Below are positions 40,895-53,246 of a DNA stretch of 64,000 nucleotides, piece by piece. The DNA is from Agelaius tricolor (Eukaryota > Chordata > Aves > Passeriformes > Icteridae): positions 8,107,001 through 8,171,000 of the forward strand of contig JALJCS010000022.1 of the NCBI GenBank assembly GCA_023055355.1. Reading direction: 5' to 3'. Under the pieces are notes generated by a model. It saw only the letters and a program-made list of their open reading frames with translations. It had not been told where the DNA came from and did not search any database. Each line of letters begins with the position of its first letter. Position 1 is the first letter of the stretch. Made by a program: the position numbers and the translations under genes.

Positions 40895-40910
40895 CCCCCC
40901 CCCCCCCCCC
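40895..40910. repeat. C16 homopolymer
   Basis: An uninterrupted run of 16 C. It is unusual in this AT-rich setting, and length calls are error-prone. The complementary G16 could form a quadruplex. Confidence 0.9.
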
Positions 40911-41946
40911 ACTATGGATGCTGGCAATGCATTTGGGTCACTGGAACTACACATACAGATTTATATCTACTATTAATTTAAAAAAGCTTCTTGGTGTGAG
41001 CTGGCTATTGCAGCCCATATATTTGTATTGTTAAAAAAAAAAAAAACATTTACCAAGAAATCTAACATGGTTTGCAAGTGATTTATATGGGCACACATAC
41101 ACACACAATGCTTATGTGTGTGAATTTATGGCATGTTTTATCCCTTATCTAAAATCTATTAATGTTCAAGGAAAGCCTTTGCAAAAATTGTAATTAGGTT
41201 TGCACTAGGCCTTGAAGAAATGGGAAGGGAAGAGTGCATAAAACATCTGTATGTTATGATGAAAATGGGATGTATATTATCACCATAATACTGGAAGGAG
41301 AATGCTTGACTGAAAAGGAAGAATAAATACAGTTCTATTAAAAAAATCTTTCTTAAAATTGGTGGTGGTAACAATGTTGCTTGGCCATGCAAACAAAAAA
41401 TCAAAATGTAAAAAAGAAAAGTCTGATTCCCCCAAGTGAAATAATTTATTGTTTCTTTAACTTCTGTATGCCAAATAGGAAGAGATCATAACCTCTAGCA
41501 TTTTAGAAAGCAGGATGTAAGATGGGATTTATTAGCAGATACAGAGTAAATAATGCTTATTAAATTTCAAGGTAACTTTATTTTCTGTTACCTACCAGCA
41601 AAAAAGTCTCTTTTGAAATAACACTCATTAGAAATTGAAGGTTATACTGGCAAAACAGACTTGAATCCTTCAAAAATAGCCTCTAGTAAAAGTCATAGAA
41701 AGATCTGAAGCCAAGCCTATGACAAAAAAAAAAAATGAAACTTAATATGCACGGAAAGTTTTTAATATGTGAGCCAGACACAGAAATATTGCTCCTCTTT
41801 GAAATGAGCAAGAATTTGATGAAACACTAAAGGGTTTCCTATATTTTACTTTATGGGACAGCAACAAGTAACTCAATGAAAGTTTATCCTGTAATAGCTG
41901 AACGCTTCTCGGTATCAGCTCAGTGCTTTAACAAGCACCTTTCCCT

Positions 41947-42088
41947 AAACCCCACAGAAAATATTCCCAAGTGACACAAGTTGTGTGCAAATTGCACCCT
42001 CAGTTCTCCACCTAAACCCCACAGAAAATGTTCCCAAGTGACACAAGTTGTGTGCAAATTGCACCCTCAGTTCTTCACCTAAACCCCA
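41947..42088. repeat. 67-bp tandem duplication, 2.1 copies
   Basis: A 67-bp unit starting aaaccccacagaaaat is repeated once in tandem with only two substitutions, followed by the first 8 bp of a third copy (42081-42088). The near-identity indicates recent duplication, possibly polymorphic. A 127-codon plus-strand frame begins inside the second copy but has no recognisable motif. Confidence 0.95.
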
Positions 42089-43569
42089 GCTGGAGCCCTT
42101 CTATTGACTTAACAGGGCTTTGGATCAGGCTCCAAAATAATGAAGGGACAAATCCATTGAAGTCTTTATTTATGTCTAGATTGTTTTCCCTCATCAAAGG
42201 TTCCCCCAAGGCTCTTCCTCCTGCATTCTCCTGTGCAGAGTTTGTGCCCCCCCGTAAATCAAGGTTCATCCCTGCTCCCTGGAATCTCACTGATGAAACT
42301 GGGATTTGCCTCTTATTTGGTTCTGTGGACTCCTTTGCAGCTGCTCATATTCCTCTTAGTTCTTGGAGTTGCTCAGTCAGTGGATTCTTGCTGTTGCAAG
42401 TGTTGCCATAACTAAACTATTAGACTGTCTAAGAAGAATTACTGAAAGAAAATAATCTTTATGTGCCAGTAGTGCCAAGCAAAGAGAAAAAACCATAAGG
42501 GGCAGTTACTGCCTTATATTGGGCACGTATAAGGTCCAAGTAGAGTGAAGTCTTTGGATCTACCTTGACTTCTCTTTCCACTTGGATGGCCTGGTATCTT
42601 CACTTGCCAAGACAAGCACTGTTTCATTGTTAGAGTATTAGAAAATTATGCCCCATCTTCTCGGCCACAGAAATCCAGGGATTTTTCGCATCCAGGCCAG
42701 ATTATGGTCTTTGGCTCTGGCTTTTTTTAGAAGACAGGTTCTAAAAAAATGGGTGTTTACCCTGCTCTAGGCTATGATCCCTGTGCCCCTTCACATATAC
42801 AAGGTCACTGTCCAGTGGATTCCAGTTTTAGGCTGGGGTCCTAATCTCTTAATGTCCTAGCAAATCATCCCACACTCCTGCAGAGTGTAAAGTGAATACA
42901 TATCTAGGAATCATTTTGCCAAATGCATCCATTAGAAGACAAAAAGAATAATAAAGCATCTTAGATCTGGAGAGAGTGCTTTTTAAGAGGTCAAATTTAT
43001 GGGGTAATTTCACTTAAAGAATCAGATAAATCCAAGTTTTAAACATTTTTGGAGAGCTTTTCAGGAATTTCTTCTTTCGTAAGGAATTTTCTGGTAAATG
43101 ATTGGCATGGTATTGAATCTCCTTCTAATTCTCAAAAAATCCACTGAGTTTACATCCATTTCTCACCATTGCTGATTTGTTCAAAGAGGAGGAAATGTAT
43201 GAAAGATACAATCATTTATTCTACAGAGAAAGCGCTATGATACCACAGTGGTGTATAACATGTCTTATGAATTTCCCAGAAGTAACTTTTGGTTTTGCTT
43301 GGATAAATTCTCAGTGATCTGCTCTTCTTCCACAGGTGAGTTTCCTGTGGGCAGTCTCATATAAATCTCCTCCTCCTCCATTTACACAGCTCTTGTGTGA
43401 GATGACATATATGCAACACAGGTTCTAAAAAAAAATCATATCTGATAAAATCCTGCGCGCTGTGATTTTAGCAATCTTCACATGAGCCACTCAGCATATC
43501 TGAAAGACAAATGAGAACAAGGGAAAGGACTGTCAAATAGAGAAAGAACAGAACATCAAGCTTCAAAAG

Positions 43570-43645
43570 AGGGGCTGGCCTTGTGCATACAGCCCTGCAT
43601 AAGGAGTCAGGCAATCTGGATTCAATTCCCAGCCTTTCCACAAAT
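43570..43645 (+). mobile_element. tRNA-derived SINE fragment (MIR-like)
   Basis: The stretch 'ggagtcaggcaatctggatt' followed by 'caattcccagcctttccac' resembles the tRNA-related head of MIR-type SINEs, including a B-box-like GGATTCAATTCC. Further on, 'gtaagttattcaa' recalls the family's 'caagttacttaa' block. No cloverleaf or acceptor stem can be drawn, so it is not a tRNA gene. MIR-type elements are ancient, so a divergent fragment is expected. Confidence 0.4.
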
Positions 43646-45194
43646 CTTCGGTGAAAGTAGAATAGTTTTTTTTCCCCTGATGCTCTTCGTAAGTTATTCA
43701 AAAGCATCTGGGATGTTCCCTACTTTTCTCTAGCAGGAAAAAGGCAGGAGTATTATCAGCCATGCTAACAAGTCAATTTGACAGGTCATTGTTGGATGAA
43801 TAAGCTGCTCCTGATGACAAGTGCACCAGCTCACTCACGATTGTGAAGCTTTTGGAGGGTTCACTCATCAGAGCATTTGGTTACAATCACTCCCTTTGAG
43901 TTATTTAATCAGTATCTCCTGTCAGGCTGCAGTGCCAGGCCAGCAGGCTGAAAGGATGTAAAAATAGATGACCAAAAGAGATGACAATTCTTAATTATCA
44001 AGCTCTATATTTAGTGCTGAGGAGTCCCCAGGCAGCAGAGGGTCAGCTTAGTGATCACACTGGAGCTGAGCCCTGAGTTTGATATTTTAAGCAAACTCTT
44101 TCAGCCAGAGGCAGGTTCACAGTCAGGGAACAATGGGAGCAGAGGCTGCTTCACATTTCTGACATACCAGTGATGCCAATTTATGAATTCTTCTATAAAT
44201 CTCTGGAGATACAAACCATCTGTAAAGAATAAAAAGACAACAACATTTATGCATTTGGTTACACATAAGAGGAGTGAATATGTTTTGTTTAGACAATTCC
44301 CATGAATTCCAGTCTCAAGAATCACTGACAGCGTGTCTTGTTTGTGAGTTTTAGATAATGACAGCAAAGCAGAGTTTCCAGATAGCTGTACAAAAACACA
44401 GATTAATAAGTGACTGCCTTCCCCTTTGTTTTTGTTACTGTGCCTTTTAAAGGGACAAGTGACACCCTATTTGAATATGCTAGTGGCTGAGCAGGAATAA
44501 AAGAGCTTATCTGCTAATTTAATTTTATCTCCTAAATCAAAAGCAGTTATTATAGGAGCATCAGTTAAGTCTTAATTATGTGTTTTTGCTTCTTGAAACT
44601 CCTTCCTAGAAGAAGTAATAAACAATGAGGTATGCGATGGACTTAGGGTATTTTTCCAGGTCTTTTATCTTCCTTTGACCTTGGAGGTTATGTGTACAAA
44701 ATATATTGCAGGATTAGGCCTGAGAAAATTAGGATTTATCATTTTTAGTGATACTTAGAAGAATTTGCCATTGTATGGGTATTATTTTTCAATGCTTTGC
44801 CAGGTTTCAGGGACAGAACCTATCTTTTATTCCTCAGAATGACCTCCTACCATGTCTAAATAGAAAAAGACAGCCTGTCATCTGATTGACAAGGTAGCAG
44901 TGTTACCACATGGTCTTTTCTTAAACTCAGAAAGGCAAAAAAAGGAAGATGAGGGGGAAAGAAACCATTTATTTCCAGGTTAAAATGAGTTAGGAACACA
45001 CTTCTAGAGTAGTGCTTGTCTGAGCTGAAGCAGTTCTGAACCACTTAATGATATCAATGTACTTTAAAAGAAATTCTTTTATAGGAAAGCTTGGTTCATA
45101 GCAAAATTTATCTCTTCTCAGTGCAAGTTCCTTCAAGTCTGGGCTGCAGCTTTGCTCCATGCAGAAAAGAGGAAACCACTAACAGACAAATCTG

Positions 45195-45619
45195 TGGGAG
45201 GATCTGGAGCACAATGATGAGGAGTATTTGAAGGAGCTGGGGGAGTTTAGCCTGGAGAAAAAGAAGCTCCTGGGAGGACTGATCACTCTCTACAAGTGCC
45301 CGACAGGAGGGTGCAGCCAGGTGGATGTCAAACTCCCAGGTAACAAGTGACAAGATGAGAGGAACTGGCCTCAAATTGCAGCAGGACAGGTTTAGATTGG
45401 ATACTGGGAAAGATTTCTTCACTAGAAGAGTGGCCTGGGATTAGAACAGCTGCCCAGGTCAGTGGAGGGGTCACCATCCCTGGAGGGACCCAAGAGACTT
45501 GCAGATGTGTCACTTGTTAACATGGCTTAGTGGTGGGCTTGGAACTGCTGGGTTAATGCCTGGAGTCAATAATCTTATAGGTCTTTTCCAGCCTAAATCA
45601 TTTTGTGGTTCTGTGATCC
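45195..45619 (+). mobile_element. CR1 LINE 3' portion with decayed ORF2 end
   Basis: A plus-strand CR1 of about 425 bp. The first part encodes a degraded end of the CR1 polymerase protein: E-E-Y-L-K-E-L-G-E-F-S-L-E-K-K-K-L, then G-G-L-I-T-L-Y-K, interrupted by stops. The 3' UTR follows: 'gtggaggggtcaccatccct', 'ggcttagtggtgggcttgg', 'gtcttttccagcctaaatca', ending in the tail 'ttttgtggttctgtgatcc'. The 5' edge is estimated from the first recognisable codons. Confidence 0.93.
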
Positions 45620-48411
45620 TACTTCTCTGATGGGAAAGAGGAGTTGACTCATTATCACACCTGTGCTACATCTAATAATGGTTGAACAGCCTGAGTTATT
45701 TGACCTCACAAAAATTTTCCCTAATTTTTCACCTACATGCAATGCCCTTCTGTCCTCACACCAACAACTCATAATTATACAGCTGCACTGGTGTTAGCAC
45801 CACTGTGATTTCTGCCAGGTTGTCTTGCCATACAGACAGACATTTGAATCAAAGTTGGTTCATTTTATTTTAATCTATATCTCGGCTGTATATATAGAAC
45901 CAGTATAATTACTCTCTGCAAAATACACTGTCTAGCTGGAAAAAAATTAGACATATTACATTTCCTGTTCTCAGCTCAGGAAGACAGGGAATAAGCTCAG
46001 GGATCAGAGTTCATGATCACACGTAAACCTTGAGGAGGGGATGCAGACTTCAGGTTTTTGTGGTGTGTAGGGCAAATTCCCACTAATCCTTAGAGCTGTG
46101 TGGCTTGCAGTGTGGTAGCTTTCTGATCCTTCTGGTCAAGATGCACTTAGGTCTCAGTTCCTCTGGAGACTGATGTCATGACTTAGCCAAGGAGAATTAA
46201 AAACACTGATGCGAAGATAGGCTGTGAAGGCGAGGATATCCATGGGGGTATAGGTGTCACACCATGAGAAAAGCAGCAGAATGGGCCCTTTGCTGTAAGG
46301 AATGACCTGAAAATCCAAGGCCATTAATGTGAATTTGAGATCAGCTTTCCACGGCTTTACCAAGGAAGGCAATAAAAAGGACAAAATGCTTCGGGCCACG
46401 CAAGAGTGCAGATGTTAATGAAAACAAAAATCAGAAGTTGAAGCATAACCAATTTAATGCCTGTCCGAACTTGTACATGAGATATCCACTTGCAAGGCAT
46501 GTGGCAAGAGTTGTGACCTCATTTCCCCTGGCACACGGGGAGAAAGTGTTATTTTCTCATGCCATCACACGGAAACCGGAAGCTTTTCCTTCCAAGTGAT
46601 AACTTGAACAGATGCAACTTATTTCCCAGTAATGCAGGAGGCAACATGTGTTGCCACTGCAGTTTGAAATGTCCATTAATTTAACAGTAAATCCCTTATC
46701 CCTGTAAAATGAAAACACCATATTCTACATGGACAGAGAAGAGCGTATAACTCTGCTTTTCAGATGTTAGAGCCTCCAGTGGACAATTGTTCACCAATTT
46801 CAATTTACACAGCTGGCTGTCTCATCCTGAAAAGATGCCTTAGGACTGAGAAAGCATGGAAAGTAAATTACCATCTCATTCCAAACAACATCATTTCCCT
46901 CTCCCCCAGGCTAAAATTGAGGTATGTTAATACAACAATGTTAGGAAGTCAGCCCTGCTTCTGTTGGCACAACATTTGACCTATGTAAAGAGGCCAAAAT
47001 TTTCTGAATCTGTAGAAATGACGTTTTGTAGATACCAGAATCTTGTTTGTCTTACCTAAAGATGATTATGAGGAAAGGACTGAGGTACACAAAGTAATGA
47101 AAGATTTCATTGCAATTAGAGTGAAAATTGAAACAAACCTGTCTTGCAGAGTTAAAACATGCAAGCAAAAAATGAAGTTTCTGCTTTAGTTTAAAAAAAT
47201 AACCATATTGACAGTTCTCTTCTCAAGTATTGCCAGTTTTTCTTCTCCATATAATAGAGCAGTGGAAAATACTAAATTCAAGACAGTCCAAATCTGTTTC
47301 TGACATTATCAGCAGTGGGAAGGGAATAATCTGACTCAGCGAGTTCATTATCGCTAAGTGCACTTCAGCGTGCTGAGTTTATAAATTTGATAATGCCTGG
47401 TTTATGAGTTTGATTACTGAGTTAAATTATAGCTCACAATAATTAGCCCAATTAATGCTGTCTCTACCACTGTGCTGGAAAAACTAACAAAACACACAGC
47501 CAAAAACTGATTGTGAGTCACATATGACAGCAAGCAGGAGATGGGAGCTGTGATACACCCCCTCCCTCCCAGACCAACACTGCTCTTTTCCATACTTTCT
47601 TCACTCCTGTCAGACTATTTTAACATTTGTGAATGGTTTTGCAGAATTATGGTACAGTGGCAAGAAGTCTGGAATTGATACAGTCTCAAGAAATACTGTA
47701 AAGTAATATGATTTTTATGTTAAAGTTTGATGCTTAGCAAAACCTCTAAATCCAACTGGAATTATGTTTTTCTAAATGATCAGAATTGTTTTCCTTCTTC
47801 CTGAAAGGGCCATGAGTCAAACAAACAATATCAAAGAGGATGCTATTCCAAGGCATGTTAGAAGCTCTATCTATGAAAAGTTCAATGCTACAGGGAGGAA
47901 AAGTCCCCTCTGCCCTTGGAAGTCTCCTGCTCCTTCATACCTTGAGGCACAACATCAGCTGTGTTAACATAGCCTGATAGGTCTCACTTCTCAAGCAGAC
48001 TTTACCAGAAGTGAAAGGACCTTTATTCTTCTGGAGCAGTGCATGCAGAGGTTAAGCAATGCTGAGGTTCAACAAGGTCTCCTCAGGTGTGGGAACTGAC
48101 ATCCACCCAGCCCCAAAGTGCTGTCCCTGTCCATCTGTAGGCTGAGATGAAGCTGCCAGAGCAGAACTGTGCAGAAAGATGTGCTAGAGTGATTTTTGCA
48201 GATCTTTCTGCACACTTTTGCACATCAGGATGAGGCACAGAGAGGATGATAGGCTGGACTAGTGCTGATGACACATCTCTTAAGAGGAGTCATCACCTTG
48301 GTGCTTCCCTCAGCACCCATGGTTTTTAGTAAGGTCTTACTAAATATGACCTATACAAGATCCTGGGAGCAGGACCCAGGAACCACTCCCTCCCTGCCCT
48401 CCCTCACCACC
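45620..48411. other. Unique region with conserved-element-like stretches
   Basis: About 2.8 kb with no gene. The stretches 46.38-46.62 kb and 47.33-47.46 kb keep several CpGs and are dense in ATTA-type homeodomain cores, as is common in vertebrate conserved non-coding elements. A strong hairpin lies at 48161-48221 (listed separately). Confidence 0.5.
48161..48221 (+). ncRNA. Pre-miRNA-like hairpin (unconfirmed)
   Basis: Perfectly complementary 13-nt arms (48168-48180 tgtgcagaaagat, 48202-48214 atctttctgcaca) extend outward, past one mismatch, by six more pairs (one G-U), giving a stem of about 20 bp. After a G-G mismatch three more pairs form inward (48182-48184 with 48198-48200), leaving a loop of about 13 nt. 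The 61-nt size and near-perfect stem fit a microRNA precursor. The seed matches no family I can name. It could equally be a remnant of a short palindromic element, and either strand could be transcribed. Confidence 0.3.
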
Positions 48412-48564
48412 AGGCTGGAGTCACCATCCCTGGATATGTTTAACAAAGCCTGGATGGGGCACTTGATGTCATGGTTTAGTTGAGGTGTTAGGGTGTGGGT
48501 TGGACTCGATGATCTTTAAGGTCTCATCCAACCCAGTGATTCTGTGAATTCTGTGAATTCTGTG
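48412..48564 (+). mobile_element. CR1 LINE 3' fragment
   Basis: A plus-strand CR1 end: 'ctggagtcaccatccctgg', 'tggtttagttgaggtgttag', 'ggttggactcgatgatcttt', 'ctcatccaacccagtgattc', then three tail units of ATTCTGTGA type. The clean tail and well-preserved end suggest a younger subfamily than the other copies here. Confidence 0.93.
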
Positions 48565-49529
48565 CTACTGTATAAAAATCTGGAGTGAGGAGGCAGCAGA
48601 CACAGCCACTGTAAACACCAGCGACAGCGAAGTTTTTTGCAGTTTAGCACAGGCTACAGGGGCTGTTCTGGGGGTGCACAGAGCTACACAAAGTATGTGT
48701 GAGGGCTGAGTTCAGGCACTTCCAGGCACTGCCAAGATTAGGCAGCCACTGGAAAAGCCATATTTTTGACCACAATTTTTGGTCTTAGTTGTCCCTGTTG
48801 TACCTGGGTCCTGTGTGGGCACATAAGCCATGTGCCTGATGCTCATAATTCCTGCAGAACACATGGGTGGATGTCTCTCTCACTCAGCTGATGATCATCC
48901 TCTTCTTTTCCCAGCCTCCCATGAAAGCGTGAAAAGTGCAGTTATTCATGCACAATAAGGCGTGATCGTTATCACGGTTTGTTTCTGCAGATGTTGTTAA
49001 AACAAGGCAATATCTGTAGCCCCACAAAAGATGCTCCTTTCTCATGCAAAGCATAACATTCCTAGCGAGTTCAGTGCTGTGTCAGAGCTGGGTAAACCAG
49101 AATATTCCAGACATTTTAATGCCAGTGAACACTCCTCCAGCATCAGACGTATGTTTGTCAGCCAAGGAGAATGCTATCAACAAAATTCAACATCTGAAGT
49201 GGTTCACCATCATCGTTTTGCAAATGAGGTGTAACCTTAAGACTGTCATAGCTATAGAAAGGTTGAATTTATATTGATTGTTGCTTATATTTAAACCACC
49301 TCCTCCCTAAGGAGTTTATCTTTAGCCATCTGCAAAGCCTTGCCCACATTCATATTGCTATGTAAATAATGTTATAAGAAACATAACTCTGTAAATGAAG
49401 TCTGAGGCTTACACTAAACAATCAGCTATTGGGTGATACAGAACAGCTTAAAATTTAAGACCATCTTATTGAGATATCTGACTGTTTCTAGAATTTCCAG
49501 CTCAGGGTTTTCAAAGACATTTTATGAGC

Positions 49530-49562
49530 AGGGAACCTTCCACTAGACCAGGTCCCCAAGGA
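49530..49562 (-). mobile_element. Possible CR1 scrap
   Basis: 'agggaaccttccactagacc' followed by 'aggtcccc' matches the CR1 3' UTR block 'gggacaccttccactagacc', but neither flank continues the match. It may be a tiny remnant or coincidence. Confidence 0.35.
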
Positions 49563-52500
49563 CACTGAGGTGGCAGCAACCAAAGAGCTCCCTCTGGAGT
49601 AAACCAACCATGCTGAAATATAGAAAGGTGATTTTTCTTCCTTGCACTCACAAAATGACAATCAAATCACTTCCATTGCATGCGTCAGTCAAGACAGGAA
49701 TACCTGCCAGGGAAATGCCTGTTTGATATTTTTGAAATGTTTGATATCTTTTCTCCAAGTCAGAATGGGTGAGTCCATTTCAGACATGCATGAACACATC
49801 TGTACAGGATTAGCCCCATCTGGGCAAGCATCAATATTCCTCCATCACAGAGGCATGGATAGACCTGAGGGGGCTGCCAAGAGCTACAAGCAGAAGTGTC
49901 AGGCAGCTCCTTGGAAGAGAATCTCCACCACCAGAGTCCAGGCAAGGACCAGTGGAGCCACCAGGCCTCTCACAGTCCATTTCTGAGAGAACTTAGAAAT
50001 GAGGTGACTGTTTCTGTAGCTCCAGGCACAACACCTACCTACAGACATACCTTCTCTTGTGCAAACAGATGCACCACACAGCTCAGAGGGAATGCCAGTG
50101 AGCCTTGAAAGGCGGTGTTAACACTGAGAAGATTGATCATTTTCCATCCAGAAGAACTTCTGTTTCCCTATAATTTAACTTTCAAGCGTCTTGTTTCTGT
50201 CTGGACTGGGTTTCAAGAAAAGCTTACATGATACTGAAAAGCAAGCCCTGTATAGCTGGCTAATTTATTTTAATGAAATAAAAAAGCTAAAGCATTGCTT
50301 TTTTAGACTGCAGTCTTCTTCTTTGTTCTTGTTACTACTTCTATTACATATTAAACTTCTGTAATCAACAGTATGTATGTAGAGCTATTGTGAGATCATT
50401 CATGTTCTGTACTGTCTGGACAGATAGAGGGCAAAGGTTTAATGCAGTTTTATCACACTTTATGGTTTAATAAGGTCAGCCACAATTCATGCAAATTCAG
50501 ATTAATATAACCTAATTAAGCCTTTAGAAATGTGATTTTTTAGGCCAACTTGTCCTTCCCTTTCCATGAAGAGGGTGATGAAAGCTGCTAACATTGCTTA
50601 CCCAGGTGAAGCTCTGTGGCACTCAATTTTGCCATTGGTGCCACAAAAGGAAGGGATAGCAGCAGAAAACCTGAACCACAACATCACAGTGCTTTGGTCC
50701 AACCCTTCAAACTCTTTTGAGCAGAAAGTGTATGGCTCATCACATCTCTCTTCTGAGATTACACAGGAATCCTTACATGTGAAAGTGTGAAAGTAGGGTT
50801 GTAGTCAAGGTCCCTCGTGCATCCCCATGGTGGTACAGCCTGCAATTACATAGTCACATAATATTATTATTTTTTTTTTTTTTATCAGCCTCTGGGCTTA
50901 TTCAGGGCACCAATTTAGCACTACATTTTACTTATTGAACATGGGTTCCATCCCTAATTTCCTGCACCCACTGAAATTATCCTCTGAGAAGTGACTGATG
51001 AATGTCCTTGGAGGGAAGTCTGTGACATTCATGTTTGTTTTGCTCTGTCCAGAAACATTGATGAAATTATTAGCAGAGTGCAATGAGCCAGGAAATACAA
51101 AATGAATTGCCAAAGTCCATTTCTTTTAGTTCCTAGTCCAAAAGATCTGAACTTTCAGAAGGCACCAGAATTGCACAATATGTTTGATGCCTGAATCTCT
51201 TTATCTCAGCTCTAAATTAAGTGTGCTTTGCAGTTTTGAAGGCTGGGCCTGATCTCATGTTTGGGTCCATGTTTCTTCCTCAGTCACCTTTGTTTCAATC
51301 ACTGTTGCTTTCATCCTCATACAGCTTTTCCAAAATCTCTGTCCCTGAGTCTGCACCTTGCACTTCTTTTCTTTGTGGCTCTGAATATCACATCTTGAGT
51401 TTCAATTTGCCAGGGCCAAGCACCCAATAGTGAAGCATTCACAGGAGCTCTGTGGTCTGGTCTCTTCTCAAGGTCAGTAAAAAATGCTGTACTTCCTTGC
51501 CCCTCACTTTATCTAAATTTCATGCTGTGCTCCAAAACGTATGAGAGCATCCCTGCCCTGCCTCTGATCTGAATGGTGATGACTAAAATAAATAGGTTAT
51601 TAACTAGAAGAAGGCAGATAGCACACACAATTCCAGTCCAAATAATACAAATCCACCACAGCAAAAAAAAAGAAAGAAAAGAAAAGAAGACTGGAAACCT
51701 AAAAAAAAGAGTTTCTTCCACTAGGAATTGCCTGGTTGTCTAAGACGAGGTGGCTAGTCCAAACTACAATGTTAGAATATACTCACATAGAGTGTTATAG
51801 GGATAAATATTGTCATTATCTGTGTACAATGAACAAAATTTAATAAAGTCAAATGAACCCATCTATCTATCCTTGCAGATTTCCAAATTTCATACACTAA
51901 TTTCCATGTTCCTCTTTGACACTGAATTTTTAGGAGGAGAATTAATTCAGAGAAATGGCACTTAATATAAAATTTAATCATAGCTTTTTCAATAAGTGTG
52001 TAATTTTTTTCAGAAATAAAATGTGATGTGATCTACATTTTTGATTAAACAGGGAAAATGCTTATAGGCTTTATCCTGATAGAGCCTTGATTCCTTAAGC
52101 AACACATTATGAGATGTTAATTAAATGACAGTAATGTGTAACATAGCTCCTGTTTTTAATTTATTCAGGCTTCATATTTTTTCCACACCGAGGGGATATT
52201 CTCACCTTAACAGCAACACAGCTCTGTGAGGGGCAGAGCTGATGGAACCTGCTTTCCTCTAAGATTTGTGGCTGTGGGATGAGCTCAGCCCCATGGATAT
52301 TGGAGCATCCGTGGGGAACACAGACCTGCTGCAGCCTTCCCTGGTGTGGGGCTCTGAGAAATGGGGGTTTACTCCCACAATGCCAGGGGTGTTTTGGCTC
52401 TGCTGTTTAGGGAATTGTGTCCATCCAGGGTTTCTGGGCACCTGGAAGTGCTAGATTTTGTTGAAAAGGTGCAGATCAGAGACACACAGAAGGTGTGGGC

Positions 52501-52911
52501 AGATCTGGATATAGGGGCTCATTGGGTTTCCAGCATATTTATCACACTGCCACTGTCAGAAACGTGACAAAACAGAAAGAACACATCTGTTTTACAGGGT
52601 GCAATTGCAGCACAAGAACCAGTGCAGCCAGCCCCTGGTGGCACTTGTCCCATTAGATTTTCTGGTATTTCCTACAGGAGAGGAGTCCCCCCAGAACATT
52701 CCTTCACCAAGCACAGCCCTGGTGTTGAGGCTGGTCAGCATTCCTTCCCCCTGTAGGAGCTGCATCCTCTGGATCCCTCTGTGCAGAACACACTTCCCAC
52801 ATCACTTCTCTGCTGGCAGGTGAGCTGGAGCTGACTAGTGACTTGAAAATTTCCAAGAGATCATTGAAAACAAGGCAAGAAGGGAACACACAGAGTTGAA
52901 GAGATCATTTT

Positions 52912-52935
52912 TGTGTGTGTGTGTGTGTGTGTGTG
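52912..52935. repeat. (TG)12 microsatellite
   Basis: An uninterrupted dinucleotide run, likely polymorphic. Confidence 0.92.
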
Positions 52936-53246
52936 CCAAAAGAGCAACACACATCTTTGTTTTCATAAGTGAGCTAAGGAAACATGTTCTCCTGTCTTAT
53001 TTATGCCAGTTTCATTTATTTTGGTATGTTCAATTGTGGTTTTAGGTACTCAGGCTGTCTACACCTTAAACCCAGTCATTCCAGCAGTGATGGTAGAGGA
53101 AGCCTTTGAAATTCAGTCTCCTACCAGTGGCACTTGGATTCAGGGGGTTAACAAACCCACCTGCTTCACCTCAGGGCAGTGAGACCCTGTTCTTGCAGTC
53201 ATTTGGCAAGGATGGTGCTCCTGTTGGAATTTATGGGGCATCATCA

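Larger units (their letters stand above)
33691..45194. other. Unique region with small tandem duplications, no gene recognised
   Basis: About 11.5 kb without a supportable gene. It holds four compact tandem duplications (37.14, 37.59, 38.92 and 41.95 kb), TA-rich and CA microsatellites (39.64 and 40.34 kb), a C16 run (40.9 kb) and a tRNA-SINE-like fragment (43.57 kb). The GC-richer patch at 38.4-39.0 kb contains a 215-codon minus-strand frame with no recognisable motif, judged accidental. Confidence 0.55.
48565..53246. other. Unique region, no gene recognised
   Basis: About 4.7 kb. It includes a CpG-retaining stretch at about 48925-49000 with a small palindrome (cgtgatcgttatcacg), a possible 33-bp CR1 scrap at 49.53 kb, T-runs near 50.87 kb, an A/G-rich run at 51.66-51.69 kb and a (TG)n array at 52.91 kb. 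Open frames are at most about 114 codons without motifs. Confidence 0.55.

Noticed and set aside
43570..43645. tRNA gene.
   Set aside because: Only a B-box-like segment is present. No acceptor stem or anticodon arm can be formed, so a tRNA-derived SINE is the better reading.
45108..45422. 104-codon minus-strand open frame.
   Set aside because: It is the antisense of the CR1 fragment at 45.2 kb.
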